Shown here one piece after another: positions 26,712-35,925 of a stretch of DNA of 64,000 nucleotides. The position numbers and the translations under genes were made by a program. The DNA is from Crocinitomix catalasitica ATCC 23190. GTDB taxonomy: Bacteria; Bacteroidota; Bacteroidia; Flavobacteriales_D; Crocinitomicaceae. The stretch is from positions 119,941-183,940 of the forward strand of contig NZ_JHXV01000010.1 of assembly GCF_000621625.1 (NCBI RefSeq), given 5' to 3'. Every line of letters begins with the position of its first letter. Positions within the stretch are counted from its first letter, which is position 1. The notes beneath the pieces were generated by a model. The model had not been told where the DNA came from and ran no database searches. It saw only the letters and a list, made by a program, of their open reading frames with translations.

Positions 26712-28174
26712 TCTGGATTTTTGCAATATTTTATTTCATCTGCTTATTAATCATTTTTGGTTATGCAGTTTTACAGTTCAACCTAAGTCGCGCGTACCGG
26801 TCAGCGAAATTGAAAGAAATCGAAGAGATAGTACCACTTAAAGAATTTCCGTTTGTTACAATTCAATTACCCCTTTATAACGAACAATATGTCGCTGAAC
26901 GTATTATTGATGCGGTAACAAAGATTAATTATCCTGCTGACAAATTACAAATTCAAGTCCTAGACGATAGTTCTGATATAACAACTCAGATTCTAAGGAA
27001 TAGTATTAAAAAATATAAAAATCAAGGCGTGAATATCGTTCTTGTTTTAAGAGATGATCGAAAAGGTTATAAAGCGGGAGCATTGCAGCATGGTTTAAAA
27101 AGTGCAACTGGCGAATTTATTGCAATTTTTGATGCAGACTTTATTCCTGATCCTGATTTTCTTTATAAAACGTTGCCTTATTTTAAAGATAAAGGGATTG
27201 GAATGGTTCAAACACGGTGGGAGCATCTAAATAGAGATAGCTCATTACTAACCAAACTTCAGGCATTTGGCTTGGATGCACATTTTAGTGTTGAACAGGT
27301 GGGAAGGAGTTCACAGAATCATTTTATTAATTTTAATGGTACCGGAGGTGTTTGGCGTTTGAAAACGATTGAAGATGCTGGAGGTTGGCAGAATGATACA
27401 TTAACAGAGGATTTAGATTTAAGCTATCGGTCGCAACTAAAAGGTTGGCGTTTTAAGTATTTAGAAAATGTTTTTTCTCCAGCCGAATTACCAGTTGCAA
27501 TTTCAGCGCTTAAAAACCAACAGTATCGATGGACCAAGGGAGGTGCTGAGAATTTTAAGAAAATGTCCCTTCGGCTTTTATTTCAATCGAATTTGCGTTT
27601 TTCTGATCGTTTACATGGCTTAGCACATTTGTTTAATAGTACTGTTTATATATTCGTTTTTTTAGCAGCCATCTTATCTGTACCAGTTATATATGCAGCT
27701 GCAGGGAATGATAATATTGATGTGTTTTTATCCTGGATGGCAGTCTTTTTTATAAGTACAATATTATTAATGCGATTCTATTGGGTGTCATATCGTGAGC
27801 CCCATCGAAAAAAATGGGCGAGAGGTGTCATTTTTGTTTGGCGCTTTTTTCAATATTTAACTATCTCATTAGGATTGTCTTTCTATAATACACAAGGAAT
27901 TTTATTGGCTTATATCGGCAAAAAAACTGCATTCGTTCGTACACCTAAATTTAATGTGTCTGGTAGTCAAAAGAAATGGCAGAAGAACGTATACATTTAT
28001 CAAAAATTGAAGTTCTCAACTGTAATGGAATTTTTGCTCGCAATCTATTTTATTTATGGTATTTACACGAGTTTTAAATTCGAATATTATGGTATGATTC
28101 CATTTCAGTTCATGCTGTTCATAGGCTTTTTCACTGTTGCTATCTATACCCTTAAAGAACAGTTTCAAGAATAA
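26708..28174 (+). CDS. Processive-type membrane glycosyltransferase (cellulose synthase-like GT2)
   Basis: A 488-residue protein: one N-terminal helix, a cytosolic GT-A domain, then four to five helices at the end. The D, D, D, QxxRW signature of CESA-like enzymes is present as LDDSSD, FDADFIPDPD, TEDLDLSYR and QQYRWTKG. The chain-forming or glucosyl-lipid transferase role is typical, for example glucosylceramide synthase-like enzymes. It overlaps the upstream DPM1-like gene by 4 nt. No c-di-GMP-binding PilZ domain is present. The product is unknown. Confidence 0.88.
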   Translation: MIWIFAIFYFICLLIIFGYAVLQFNLSRAYRSAKLKEIEEIVPLKEFPFVTIQLPLYNEQYVAERIIDAVTKINYPADKLQIQVLDDSSDITTQILRNSIKKYKNQGVNIVLVLRDDRKGYKAGALQHGLKSATGEFIAIFDADFIPDPDFLYKTLPYFKDKGIGMVQTRWEHLNRDSSLLTKLQAFGLDAHFSVEQVGRSSQNHFINFNGTGGVWRLKTIEDAGGWQNDTLTEDLDLSYRSQLKGWRFKYLENVFSPAELPVAISALKNQQYRWTKGGAENFKKMSLRLLFQSNLRFSDRLHGLAHLFNSTVYIFVFLAAILSVPVIYAAAGNDNIDVFLSWMAVFFISTILLMRFYWVSYREPHRKKWARGVIFVWRFFQYLTISLGLSFYNTQGILLAYIGKKTAFVRTPKFNVSGSQKKWQKNVYIYQKLKFSTVMEFLLAIYFIYGIYTSFKFEYYGMIPFQFMLFIGFFTVAIYTLKEQFQE

Positions 28175-28213
28175 TAAGTTTTCAACAATTATCGATTCTA
28201 AGCATAAAAAAGG

Positions 28214-28221
28214 TATCTTTG
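28214..28221 (+). promoter_or_regulatory. -7 box for parA-parB
   Basis: TATCTTTG, a perfect TAnnTTTG match, 28 nt before the parA ATG. The -33 box is weak. An AGGAGA sits 6 nt before the start, an unusually good Shine-Dalgarno for this phylum. Confidence 0.6.
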
Positions 28222-28248
28222 ATATTCGTACAATTTTAGGAGAATTTA

Positions 28249-29049
28249 ATGGGTAAAATAATAGCAATTACAAATCAAAAAGGGGGAGTTGGGAAAACTA
28301 CAACAGCAATAAATTTAGGTGCTAGTTTTGGTGTGCTTGAGTATAAAACATTGCTAATTGATGCAGATCCTCAGGCAAATGCAACATCAGGTGTTGGTTT
28401 TGATCCAAGAAATGTTCAGAAAAGTATCTATGATTCATTAGTAAATGAAACAGATGCTCGTGAATTAATATTAGAAACTGAAAATCCTAATTTAGATATC
28501 ATTCCAGCGCATATCGATTTAGTTGGTGCGGAATTGGAAATGATTAATATGCCTAATAGAGAGTATAAATTAAAACAAGCGTTAGAAGGGGTTAAGAGTG
28601 ATTATGATTTTATTATTATAGATTGTTCTCCTTCTCTTGGATTAATTACTGTAAACGCTTTAACGGCTGCGGACTCGGTTCTTATTCCAGTACAATGTGA
28701 GTATTTTGCTTTAGAAGGTTTAGGAAAATTATTGAATACAGTGAAAATTGTACAAACAAGACTGAATCCTGATTTGGATATTGAAGGAATTGTTTTAACA
28801 ATGTATGATACAAGGTTAAGATTGGCCAATCAAGTTGTTGATGAAGTGAAAACGCATTTTCAAGAATTGGTTTTTAATACAATTATTCACAGGAATACCA
28901 GACTGGGGGAAGCACCAAGTTTTGGAGAAACAATTATAATGCACGATGCAACTTGTAAAGGATCAATTAATTATTTGAATTTTGCTAGAGAGGTCCTCCA
29001 AAAAAATGATCTCACTAAAATGAAAAACAAAGACAAACAATTGATTTAA
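28249..29049 (+). CDS. parA: Chromosome partitioning ATPase ParA (Soj)
   Basis: A 266-residue deviant-Walker ATPase that moves ParB-bound origins. Motifs: KGGVGKTTTAINLG (Walker A with signature Lys), LLIDADPQANAT, and DFIIIDCSPSLGLITVNALTA. It is directly followed by parB with an 10-nt gap. A perfect -7 box precedes it, so parA is the first gene of the unit, which probably continues through the DUF5683 gene. No parS palindrome was recognised in the window. Confidence 0.96.
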   Translation: MGKIIAITNQKGGVGKTTTAINLGASFGVLEYKTLLIDADPQANATSGVGFDPRNVQKSIYDSLVNETDARELILETENPNLDIIPAHIDLVGAELEMINMPNREYKLKQALEGVKSDYDFIIIDCSPSLGLITVNALTAADSVLIPVQCEYFALEGLGKLLNTVKIVQTRLNPDLDIEGIVLTMYDTRLRLANQVVDEVKTHFQELVFNTIIHRNTRLGEAPSFGETIIMHDATCKGSINYLNFAREVLQKNDLTKMKNKDKQLI

Positions 29050-29059
29050 GATAATATTG

Positions 29060-29962
29060 ATGACTAAGAAAAGGGCTTTAGGAAAAGGGTTAAGTGCGTT
29101 ATTAGATAATAATGATACGGATTATACATCAACAAATATTGGTGTTGAAAATAATAAAACAGTTGGTTCTATTTCGTCTATCGAAATAAGTCTAATTGAA
29201 GCGAATCCTTTTAATCCAAGAACGCAGTTTGAGGAAGAAGGATTACAAGAATTGAAAAGTTCTATCGAAGCGCATGGAATAATTCAGCCATTAACGGTTC
29301 GTAAACTGGGTAGAGACAAATATCAACTTATTTCTGGTGAAAGAAGATTTAGAGCTTCTCAACTGGTAGGTTTAACTGAAGTACCATGCTATATTCGAAT
29401 AGCTAACGATCAAAGCATGTTAGAAATGGCTTTGGTTGAGAATATTCAACGTGTTGATTTAAATGCAATTGAGGTAGGTTTGTCTTATCAACGTTTGATT
29501 GATGAATGTGAATTCACGCAAGAAGAATTGAGTAAGAAGCTCGGTAAAAGTCGTTCAAATATTGCTAACTTTTTAAGACTTTTAAAATTGCCCGTGCCAA
29601 TTCAAATAGGAATTCGTGAAGGTTTAATTTCGATGGGGCATGCCCGAGCAATTGTATCTGCAGGTGAAGAAGATTATCAATTAGAGATTTTTAAACAGAT
29701 AATTGAAAAAGAACTATCTGTAAGGGATGTAGAAGCTTTAATCAAAAAAGGTAAATCATCAACAACTGATAAAGATGAATCTAAGCCTGCCAAGGTTGCA
29801 GATCTAAGTGATACGGCAATTGAATTACAATCTTTTTTGACAGATAACTTAAATTCAAAAGTGCAGGTGTCAACCAACAATAAAGGTGCAGGTAAAATCG
29901 TTATTAATTTTAAATCTGAGAAAGAGCTAAAAGAAATCAACGATTTTATTAATCAAAAATAA
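29060..29962 (+). CDS. parB: Chromosome partitioning protein ParB
   Basis: A 300-residue CTPase and parS-binding protein. It begins KKRALGKGLSALLDNND, the usual N-terminal ParA-interacting segment, then NPFNPRTQFEEE and the CTP-binding GERRFRASQLVGL and ENIQRVDLNAIE, then the helix-turn-helix FTQEELSKKLGKSRSNIANFLRLLKLP and a C-terminal dimerisation domain. The start is ATG 29060 rather than the adjacent TTG. It shares its last base with the start of the DUF5683 gene. Confidence 0.96.
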   Translation: MTKKRALGKGLSALLDNNDTDYTSTNIGVENNKTVGSISSIEISLIEANPFNPRTQFEEEGLQELKSSIEAHGIIQPLTVRKLGRDKYQLISGERRFRASQLVGLTEVPCYIRIANDQSMLEMALVENIQRVDLNAIEVGLSYQRLIDECEFTQEELSKKLGKSRSNIANFLRLLKLPVPIQIGIREGLISMGHARAIVSAGEEDYQLEIFKQIIEKELSVRDVEALIKKGKSSTTDKDESKPAKVADLSDTAIELQSFLTDNLNSKVQVSTNNKGAGKIVINFKSEKELKEINDFINQK

Positions 29963-30576
29963 TGACCAGGTATACAGTAATCTTCTGTCTTCTATATAGT
30001 ATTACTGGCTTTGCGAATCCCAAAGACTCTGTTCGTTTGGATACTTCTTATCATCACAATTTGAATCGTGCGGCATTATTATCAACGATAATTCCAGGCT
30101 CAGGTCAGATTTATAATGAAATTGGTTATAGAAAATACGCGAATAAAAAGCATAGAGCTTGGTGGAAAACGCCTATAATTTACGGTGGATTGGGTGCGTG
30201 TGCCTATTATTTCTACCAGAATAACCAAATGGCTAATCTAATAAAAAAGGAATACCTTTTTCGTGAGCTTAACGATGGTGAAATACTAGATGAGCGCTTA
30301 TCTCATTATGAAGATCAAAATGCTTTAATTGAAGGATATCAGTATCTAAACGCCCAATCACAAACAGTAGAAGTCAAAGGGTTCAACTTGTATGCTAAAC
30401 GTCGTGATATTTTTATTTTTGCATTTATTGGTGTTTGGGGATTAAATGTGTTGGAGGCATATGTTGATGCACATTTTGTAAGTTTTGATATCTCTGAAGA
30501 CTTGAGTTTTGCTTGGGCGCCAACTTTAATGGCTGGCAACTATCCAGGCTTGAGTTTAAGACTCTCTTTGTATTAA
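29962..30576 (+). CDS. DUF5683 exported/membrane protein
   Basis: A 204-residue protein with a signal peptide (about 1-17, ending FANP) and the DUF5683 pattern: NRAALLSTIIPGSGQIYNEIGYRKYANKKHRAWWKTPIIYGGLG, here as separate blocks, then an aromatic FAFIGVWGLNVLEAYVDAHF helix. The segment 'PGsGQiYN' is typical. The gene often follows parB in Flavobacteriales, and here the start overlaps the parB stop by 1 nt. Function is unknown; it may sit in the envelope. Confidence 0.82.
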   Translation: MTRYTVIFCLLYSITGFANPKDSVRLDTSYHHNLNRAALLSTIIPGSGQIYNEIGYRKYANKKHRAWWKTPIIYGGLGACAYYFYQNNQMANLIKKEYLFRELNDGEILDERLSHYEDQNALIEGYQYLNAQSQTVEVKGFNLYAKRRDIFIFAFIGVWGLNVLEAYVDAHFVSFDISEDLSFAWAPTLMAGNYPGLSLRLSLY

Positions 30577-30618
30577 GGATTGTTGGACGCAACGAAAAAA
30601 GTTTTAAAATCGAATACC

Positions 30619-31503
30619 ATGAAGTATGCATCGTTTACCCTCGTCTTTTTGACACTGAATTATTTGATGATTTCTTGTGATTCATCGAATTCAGAGCCTG
30701 TTTCTAACGGTGCCAATCTATCTATTATACAAGTGGATGAAGTTGCTGAGGACGACTATAAGATTAAGTATATTTTTAGCGAAGAATTTAAAGAAGATGA
30801 TAAAGAAGGGCTGATATCATGGGTTGACTCTGTTTTTTCTGCAGCTGAAAGAACACTAGGGACTTATCTATTTAATATCGATGTCTATTTTTATTATAAT
30901 GATGCTCAAAATCGAGCGGTAAGTTTTGGATCTACAAAAAGAGGGGAAGTTGAAAAGTTGAACCTTTATGTGAATCCTTCAGCTAATCTCGATGAATTAT
31001 TAGATGATTGGATTGCTCCACATGAAATTAGTCATTTAGCGATAGGTGCTATTGGTAGAGATAATAAATGGTTTTCTGAAGGTTTTGCTACCTTTCTAAG
31101 TCGACAAATTAATATGGAACTTGGATTGATCACGCAAGCGGAATTCGATTCCATTTACTACCATAGAATAATGGATAAAAAAGAAGCCTATATCAACGGA
31201 GAAACCAACTTTATAGAGCAATCTAAATTATTATTCTCTAATAATAAATACGGCACTGTTTATTATGGGAGTGCTAGCTATTTCTATATCATAGATAAAA
31301 AACTGTTCGAAGAAAAAGGCATTCGATTTAAAGATGTACTTGTTGAATATCAAAAATGTTGTCGTGGAAACGATAAGAATTTGCTAGAAACAATAACCGC
31401 TTTTGATGAGATAATAGGAGAGAACTGGTTTACTGAATTGATGAAAGTTTATAGGCAAGAACCAGCATCTATAGTTTTTGATATGATTAAAGAGTATAAA
31501 TGA
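30619..31503 (+). CDS. Lipoprotein metallopeptidase (gluzincin-like, MA clan)
   Basis: Starting at ATG 30619 the protein has a type II signal peptide with lipobox MISC and an acidic, Ser-rich N-terminus, so it is an envelope lipoprotein of 294 residues. The zinc motif H135-E136-I-S-H139 is followed by E154 in WFSEGFATF, the usual third ligand of M1-like peptidases, with only 14 residues between H139 and the Glu. All catalytic residues are there, so it is probably an active peptidase; the substrate is unknown. A TTG 39 nt upstream would put the signal peptide out of place. It overlaps the HD gene by 4 nt. Confidence 0.78.
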   Translation: MKYASFTLVFLTLNYLMISCDSSNSEPVSNGANLSIIQVDEVAEDDYKIKYIFSEEFKEDDKEGLISWVDSVFSAAERTLGTYLFNIDVYFYYNDAQNRAVSFGSTKRGEVEKLNLYVNPSANLDELLDDWIAPHEISHLAIGAIGRDNKWFSEGFATFLSRQINMELGLITQAEFDSIYYHRIMDKKEAYINGETNFIEQSKLLFSNNKYGTVYYGSASYFYIIDKKLFEEKGIRFKDVLVEYQKCCRGNDKNLLETITAFDEIIGENWFTELMKVYRQEPASIVFDMIKEYK

Positions 31504-32162
31504 AATTATCAGACAGTCAGATGGATGTGGTCGGTAAGTTAAAGGCACACATTAAAAATATTTTCGAAAAAGATGCGTCTGGTCATGATTGGTTTCATAT
31601 TGAGCGGGTATATAAAAATGCTTTGTCTATCCATAAAATTGAAGGAGGAGATTTATTCATTATAAGTCTAAGTGCATTGCTACATGATATTGCCGACCAT
31701 AAATTCAATGATGATGCTCAAAATCTAGCTATTGAAAGAATACACTCAATATTAATTCCATTAAAAGTAGATCAGGCAATCATCGATAAAGTCATTTACA
31801 TTGTACAGAACAGTTCGTATAAAGGTGGTTTAGCCAACGAAATGAATTGTCTAGAAGGATTAATCGTTCAGGATGCGGATCGATTAGATGCTATAGGAGC
31901 AATAGGTATTGCGCGAACTTTTGCTTTTGGCGGTAAGTTCAATCGTTTACTTTACGACCCAAGCATCGAACCTGTAACCTTTAAATCGTTAGAAGAATTA
32001 AAAACTTCTAAGTCGCATACGATTAATCATTTCTATGAAAAACTATTGAAATTGAAAGATGGGATGCATACCAAAACTGGTCTTGCAATGGCAGAACAAA
32101 GACATGTTTTTATGGAACAATTTTTAAGTCAGTTTTTTGCAGAATGGAATGGAAAAAAATAG
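31500..32162 (+). CDS. HD-domain metal-dependent phosphohydrolase
   Basis: A 220-residue HD hydrolase of the YedJ/YpgQ type. Metal ligands are visible as H in GHDWFHIERV, HD in LLHDIADHKF and D in VQDADRLDAIGAIGIAR. The segment ARTFAFGGKF is typical of this group, which acts on nucleotides or related phosphate esters. The start overlaps the peptidase stop (ATGA), so the pair is translationally coupled, though no shared pathway is evident. Confidence 0.88.
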   Translation: MKLSDSQMDVVGKLKAHIKNIFEKDASGHDWFHIERVYKNALSIHKIEGGDLFIISLSALLHDIADHKFNDDAQNLAIERIHSILIPLKVDQAIIDKVIYIVQNSSYKGGLANEMNCLEGLIVQDADRLDAIGAIGIARTFAFGGKFNRLLYDPSIEPVTFKSLEELKTSKSHTINHFYEKLLKLKDGMHTKTGLAMAEQRHVFMEQFLSQFFAEWNGKK

Positions 32163-32225
32163 GTTTGAAGGGAATTAAAATTTTATTAATCATTAACTTT
32201 ACTTAGTCATTAAAAATAGGGGTTC

Positions 32226-32831
32226 ATGAAAAAAATAATTGTATTGATTCTGCTGATTTGTGCAGAAAATGTAAAAGCTCAAAGTGGATTGCAAATAGGT
32301 GCGGAAATCTCTCCATCATGGAAATTACTACTTCATAAAAGTAAAACAACGAGTATTCGGTCGTCTGAAAGTGGCTTTGGATTTACGGCTGGAATTCCTG
32401 TAAAGTATTGGTTATCTGAATATACATCTTTTAATACGGGACTTAATTACATTTTTAGTTCATATGATGTTATAGCGAATAATGTTTTTATCAGTACAAC
32501 TCGATTTAATACAGTGCAGATACCGCTTAGTTTCAATATAAATTTAAAGGCTGATTGGTACGGTATAGTTGGAACTGGAGTAGATTATAATTTTATTTCT
32601 AGGACAAGATTCGGAGGTATAAGATCAGATATTTCTCCTATCATTAATAAGGTACAACCGTTTTTAACTTTAGGAGTGAATAATCTGCGTGAAACAGATA
32701 ATGGTTTCTTTGAGATTGGTCTCCAAGCGAGATATCAATTACTTAATCTTAACAATAGTAATTCGATAGTATTTGATAACACTTCAAGCCATGTTTTGTC
32801 TTTGGACGTATTGATGCGTTTTTATATCTAA
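32226..32831 (+). CDS. Outer-membrane beta-barrel protein
   Basis: A 201-residue protein with a Sec signal peptide (MKKIIVLILLICAENVKAQ) and about eight amphipathic strands ending in an aromatic residue pattern (VLMRFYI), as expected for small Bacteroidota barrels of the porin/OMP_b-brl type. Strand motifs such as FGFTAGIPVKYWL and FNTGLNYIFSS are typical. Function is unknown. It stands 63 nt after the HD gene. Confidence 0.75.
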   Translation: MKKIIVLILLICAENVKAQSGLQIGAEISPSWKLLLHKSKTTSIRSSESGFGFTAGIPVKYWLSEYTSFNTGLNYIFSSYDVIANNVFISTTRFNTVQIPLSFNINLKADWYGIVGTGVDYNFISRTRFGGIRSDISPIINKVQPFLTLGVNNLRETDNGFFEIGLQARYQLLNLNNSNSIVFDNTSSHVLSLDVLMRFYI

Positions 32832-32862
32832 TTATTAACAGTTGATAATGGATAAAAACTCT

Positions 32863-32892
32863 ATTGAAATTTGTAACGAAATTGTATTTTTG
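32863..32892 (+). promoter_or_regulatory. Promoter of the PorE-like gene
   Basis: TATTTTTG at 32885-32892 matches TAnnTTTG exactly; ATTG at 32863-32866 occupies the -33 position with the 18-nt spacing seen elsewhere. It leaves a leader near 90 nt before ATG 32987. Confidence 0.5.
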
Positions 32893-32986
32893 AACTATTG
32901 ATTATATTCAATCAAAGTTACGCTATAATAGTAATTGACTATGTGGTATAATATTTGAACAATACACATTAAAGCATTTTTAAAAC

Positions 32987-35068
32987 ATGAAGAACTTCTC
33001 AGTATTGGTTTTATTTACAATTACTACACTTGGCTCGATATCCGTAGCTTATGCGCAGGACGAAGAAAATGAGAATTGTTTAGAGCCGGATAAAAAGGTC
33101 ATGAAATTAATTAGTACCGCTGAAAGTCCGAAAACAGACGATCACGGGAAGTTGGACGCCTTCATTCAAGCGAGAAGTTTAGCACCTGAAAACGCCTATT
33201 TAAATTTTCTATTTGCTGAATATAATTTTAAGAAAGCAGAAAAAGTAAATAAAAGTTATGAAAGTGGTCGAGCAAACTTCGGACAGGTTCAAACGGCTTT
33301 TAGAGGTGCACAAAAAGGATATCTAGAAGTCATTAACGCCTGCCCAGAATTTCATTCAGATCCCTATTATAAGTTGGGCTATATCGCGTTATTGATGAAT
33401 GATAAAAAAGAAGCAGCGAATTATTTCCAACAGTTTCTAGATTTTAATGAACGTGATCCAGAAAAATATGCAGATGATTATGGGACTAAGAAGAAAGAAA
33501 TTTCAGGTATTCTGCCAGAATTAAAATTTTACGAAGATTTTTTCACAAATCTAGTCCCTTTTAATGCGACTGAAGTGAAATTTGTTTCTTCTGAAAAAGA
33601 TGAATACTTGCCAATGATTTCACCAGATAATCAAATCATTTTTTATACGAGAAAAGGCAAGTCAAAAGCACCTTCAGGTGTAGTAAATTTAGTAATAGAA
33701 GAGTTTACAGTGAGTCAAAGGCCAGATGTTAATAGTGACTTTAATTCAGGGTCTCCTTTAGCTAAACCATTTAATACAAGTAACTATTCGAATTATGGAG
33801 GGGTTTCTTTGTCTTTAGATAATAAAGAGATGTTTATCTGTGCTTGTGAAGAAGTCGAATACCAGCCACATGCCAATTGTGATATTTATAGAACAACGTT
33901 CGAAAGATCGGGTAAAGGCGGTAACGACTTTATTTGGACAGACCTCGAAAATATGGGACCAGCAATTAATACGAAAGATGGTTGGGAAGCGCAACCAACT
34001 TTGTCGGCTGATGGCAATACACTTTACTTTGCAAGTTGGAGAAATGGATCTGCTTTAACGGATATTTATTTCTCAACCCGTAAGGCAGATGGATCATGGA
34101 GTCAAGCTAAACCTATACCAGGTCCAATCAATTCAGCAGGTCATGATAAAGCTCCTTTTTTACATCAGGATAGCGAAACGCTTTATTTTGTTTCTGATTG
34201 TGCACCAGATAGATTAGGTGCTGGCGGTTCTGATATCTTTTATGCACGAAAGAATGATAATGGGGATTGGGAAAAGCCTATTAATATTGGTTATCCTATA
34301 AATTCTCAAGAGAATGAAGTAGGATTGGTCGTTTCAACGGATGGACATTTAGCTTATTATACAACAAGAAGTGCTGAGTCTAAAGGATATGATATTTATT
34401 ATTTCGAATTGTATGAAGCAGCGAGACCGCAGAAAGTAAAGTTTGTTACTGGTATTATGGAGGATGAAGCAGGTAATCCGATTAAAGATGCTGTTGTTGA
34501 AGTGTCTTATAAAGATTCTAAAGAAAATATTGAATTTAAAGTCAATGGTGATGATGGAAAGTTTGCTGCGATTGTTAAAGCTGACGATCCCCAAGATGTG
34601 ATGGTGACGGTGAAGAAGGAAGGACACTCTTTTGATACAAAATTGATTAAGAAATCTGAAGTAGCAAAAATTGATAATGTCTTTACAAAGGATATAAAAA
34701 TGGAAATCGATGAAATAAAAGTAGGAAAGTCTTTTACTATTGATGATATTTTATTTGCAACTGATTCATGGGAACTTACTGAAGATTCTAAATTTATATT
34801 AGATCAATTTGTGAAATTTTTAAAGTCAAACCCAAATATTAAAGTAACAATACAAGGTCATACGGATGATGTTGGTGATAATGCTTCCAACAAAACCTTA
34901 AGTGCGAATAGAGCTAAAGCGTCACTAGATTATATTGTTGGTGAAGGAATTGAAGCTAGTCGATTAAAGTCTGAAGGTTTTGGCGAATCTAAACCTAAAG
35001 TGCCAAATAACTCGGCGCAGAATAGAGCGTTAAACAGAAGAACTGACTTTTATATTGATGCCAATTAA
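32987..35068 (+). CDS. PorE-like OmpA-family protein (TPR, beta-propeller, regulatory domain, OmpA)
   Basis: A 693-residue envelope protein with a signal peptide (cleavage after YAQ). In order: a TPR-like helical region (about 30-185), PD40/WD40-like propeller repeats (about 195-470) with DIYR, DIYFSTR, SDIFYARK and YDIYYFE blade ends, a carboxypeptidase-regulatory-like domain (about 485-570), and a C-terminal OmpA peptidoglycan-binding domain (about 585-693) with IQGHTDDVGDNASNKTLS and NRRTDFYID. This is the exact layout of PorE, which anchors the type IX secretion machine to peptidoglycan; several paralogues with this layout exist in the phylum, so PorE identity is likely but not certain. 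It overlaps prmC by 1 nt. Confidence 0.82.
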   Translation: MKNFSVLVLFTITTLGSISVAYAQDEENENCLEPDKKVMKLISTAESPKTDDHGKLDAFIQARSLAPENAYLNFLFAEYNFKKAEKVNKSYESGRANFGQVQTAFRGAQKGYLEVINACPEFHSDPYYKLGYIALLMNDKKEAANYFQQFLDFNERDPEKYADDYGTKKKEISGILPELKFYEDFFTNLVPFNATEVKFVSSEKDEYLPMISPDNQIIFYTRKGKSKAPSGVVNLVIEEFTVSQRPDVNSDFNSGSPLAKPFNTSNYSNYGGVSLSLDNKEMFICACEEVEYQPHANCDIYRTTFERSGKGGNDFIWTDLENMGPAINTKDGWEAQPTLSADGNTLYFASWRNGSALTDIYFSTRKADGSWSQAKPIPGPINSAGHDKAPFLHQDSETLYFVSDCAPDRLGAGGSDIFYARKNDNGDWEKPINIGYPINSQENEVGLVVSTDGHLAYYTTRSAESKGYDIYYFELYEAARPQKVKFVTGIMEDEAGNPIKDAVVEVSYKDSKENIEFKVNGDDGKFAAIVKADDPQDVMVTVKKEGHSFDTKLIKKSEVAKIDNVFTKDIKMEIDEIKVGKSFTIDDILFATDSWELTEDSKFILDQFVKFLKSNPNIKVTIQGHTDDVGDNASNKTLSANRAKASLDYIVGEGIEASRLKSEGFGESKPKVPNNSAQNRALNRRTDFYIDAN

Positions 35069-35925
35069 TGTTCGTTGAATCAAATAAATTGAACGATTTT
35101 AAGGCTTATTTTCATGCTCAGTTGAATGATGTGTGCGAAGCAAGAGAGATTGATAACCTTTATTATTGGGTTGCTGAACATTACTTTGGCTTGAATAGAA
35201 TAGAGGTTAACAGGGGAGATAAACGTTTGTCTGAATCTGAAATGCTTTCGCTAAGAGGGGTTGTTAAAAGATTAGCACTTAACGAACCGATTCAATATAT
35301 TTTAGGGGAAACAGAATTTTATAATTGTAATATATTAGTTAATTCATCTGTATTAATTCCAAGACCTGAAACTGAGGAATTGGTTGATTTGGTCATTCAT
35401 AAAGTTAATCCTCAATCAAAAATATTAGACATAGGAACGGGGAGTGGTTGCATTCCTATTGCCCTAAAAAAACATATGCCTAAAGCAAGTATGTCAGCTA
35501 TAGATATCGACCCAAATGCTATTCAATTAGCAAAAAAATCAGCGGAACTTAATCATGTAGAAATTGACTTTTATCAGCTTGACATTCTAATTGATCAATT
35601 GAATGATTTTAAAGATTTAGATGTGATTATTTCTAATCCTCCTTATGTACTTGAATTGGACAAAGCTGAAATGGGGATGAATGTACTTGAATTTGAACCG
35701 CATCTTGCACTATTTGTTCCTGATCACAAACCTTTAATGTTTTACCAAAGAATTGCTTTGTTGGCCACTCAAAAACTGGTTAAAGGAGGATTGCTTTTCT
35801 TTGAAATTCACGAAGACTTTGGTGTAGAAATGACAGAGATGTTAAACGAGCTTGGTTTTATCGATATTCTTATTCAAAAGGATATGCAGAATAAGGATAG
35901 AATGATGATCGCCAAATTACCTTAG
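35068..35925 (+). CDS. prmC: Release factor glutamine methyltransferase PrmC
   Basis: Methylates the Gln of the GGQ motif in peptide-chain release factors. The 285-residue protein has an N-terminal helical domain, the PRPETEELVD segment, the SAM-binding ILDIGTGSGCIPIAL and the catalytic NPPY within DVIISNPPYV. Length and motifs are standard. Its ATG overlaps the stop of the PorE-like gene (TAATG), so it depends on that message. It converges on the HMCES gene with no gap. Confidence 0.95.
   Translation: MFVESNKLNDFKAYFHAQLNDVCEAREIDNLYYWVAEHYFGLNRIEVNRGDKRLSESEMLSLRGVVKRLALNEPIQYILGETEFYNCNILVNSSVLIPRPETEELVDLVIHKVNPQSKILDIGTGSGCIPIALKKHMPKASMSAIDIDPNAIQLAKKSAELNHVEIDFYQLDILIDQLNDFKDLDVIISNPPYVLELDKAEMGMNVLEFEPHLALFVPDHKPLMFYQRIALLATQKLVKGGLLFFEIHEDFGVEMTEMLNELGFIDILIQKDMQNKDRMMIAKLP

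Noticed and set aside
30580..30619. A TTG start for the metallopeptidase lipoprotein
   Set aside because: It would put 13 polar residues before the lipoprotein signal peptide; ATG 30619 gives a normal signal.
32911..32920. Perfect TAACTTTG on the minus strand between the barrel and PorE-like genes
   Set aside because: No minus-strand gene lies downstream of it; both neighbours are on the plus strand. It is probably chance in AT-rich sequence, although an antisense transcript cannot be excluded.
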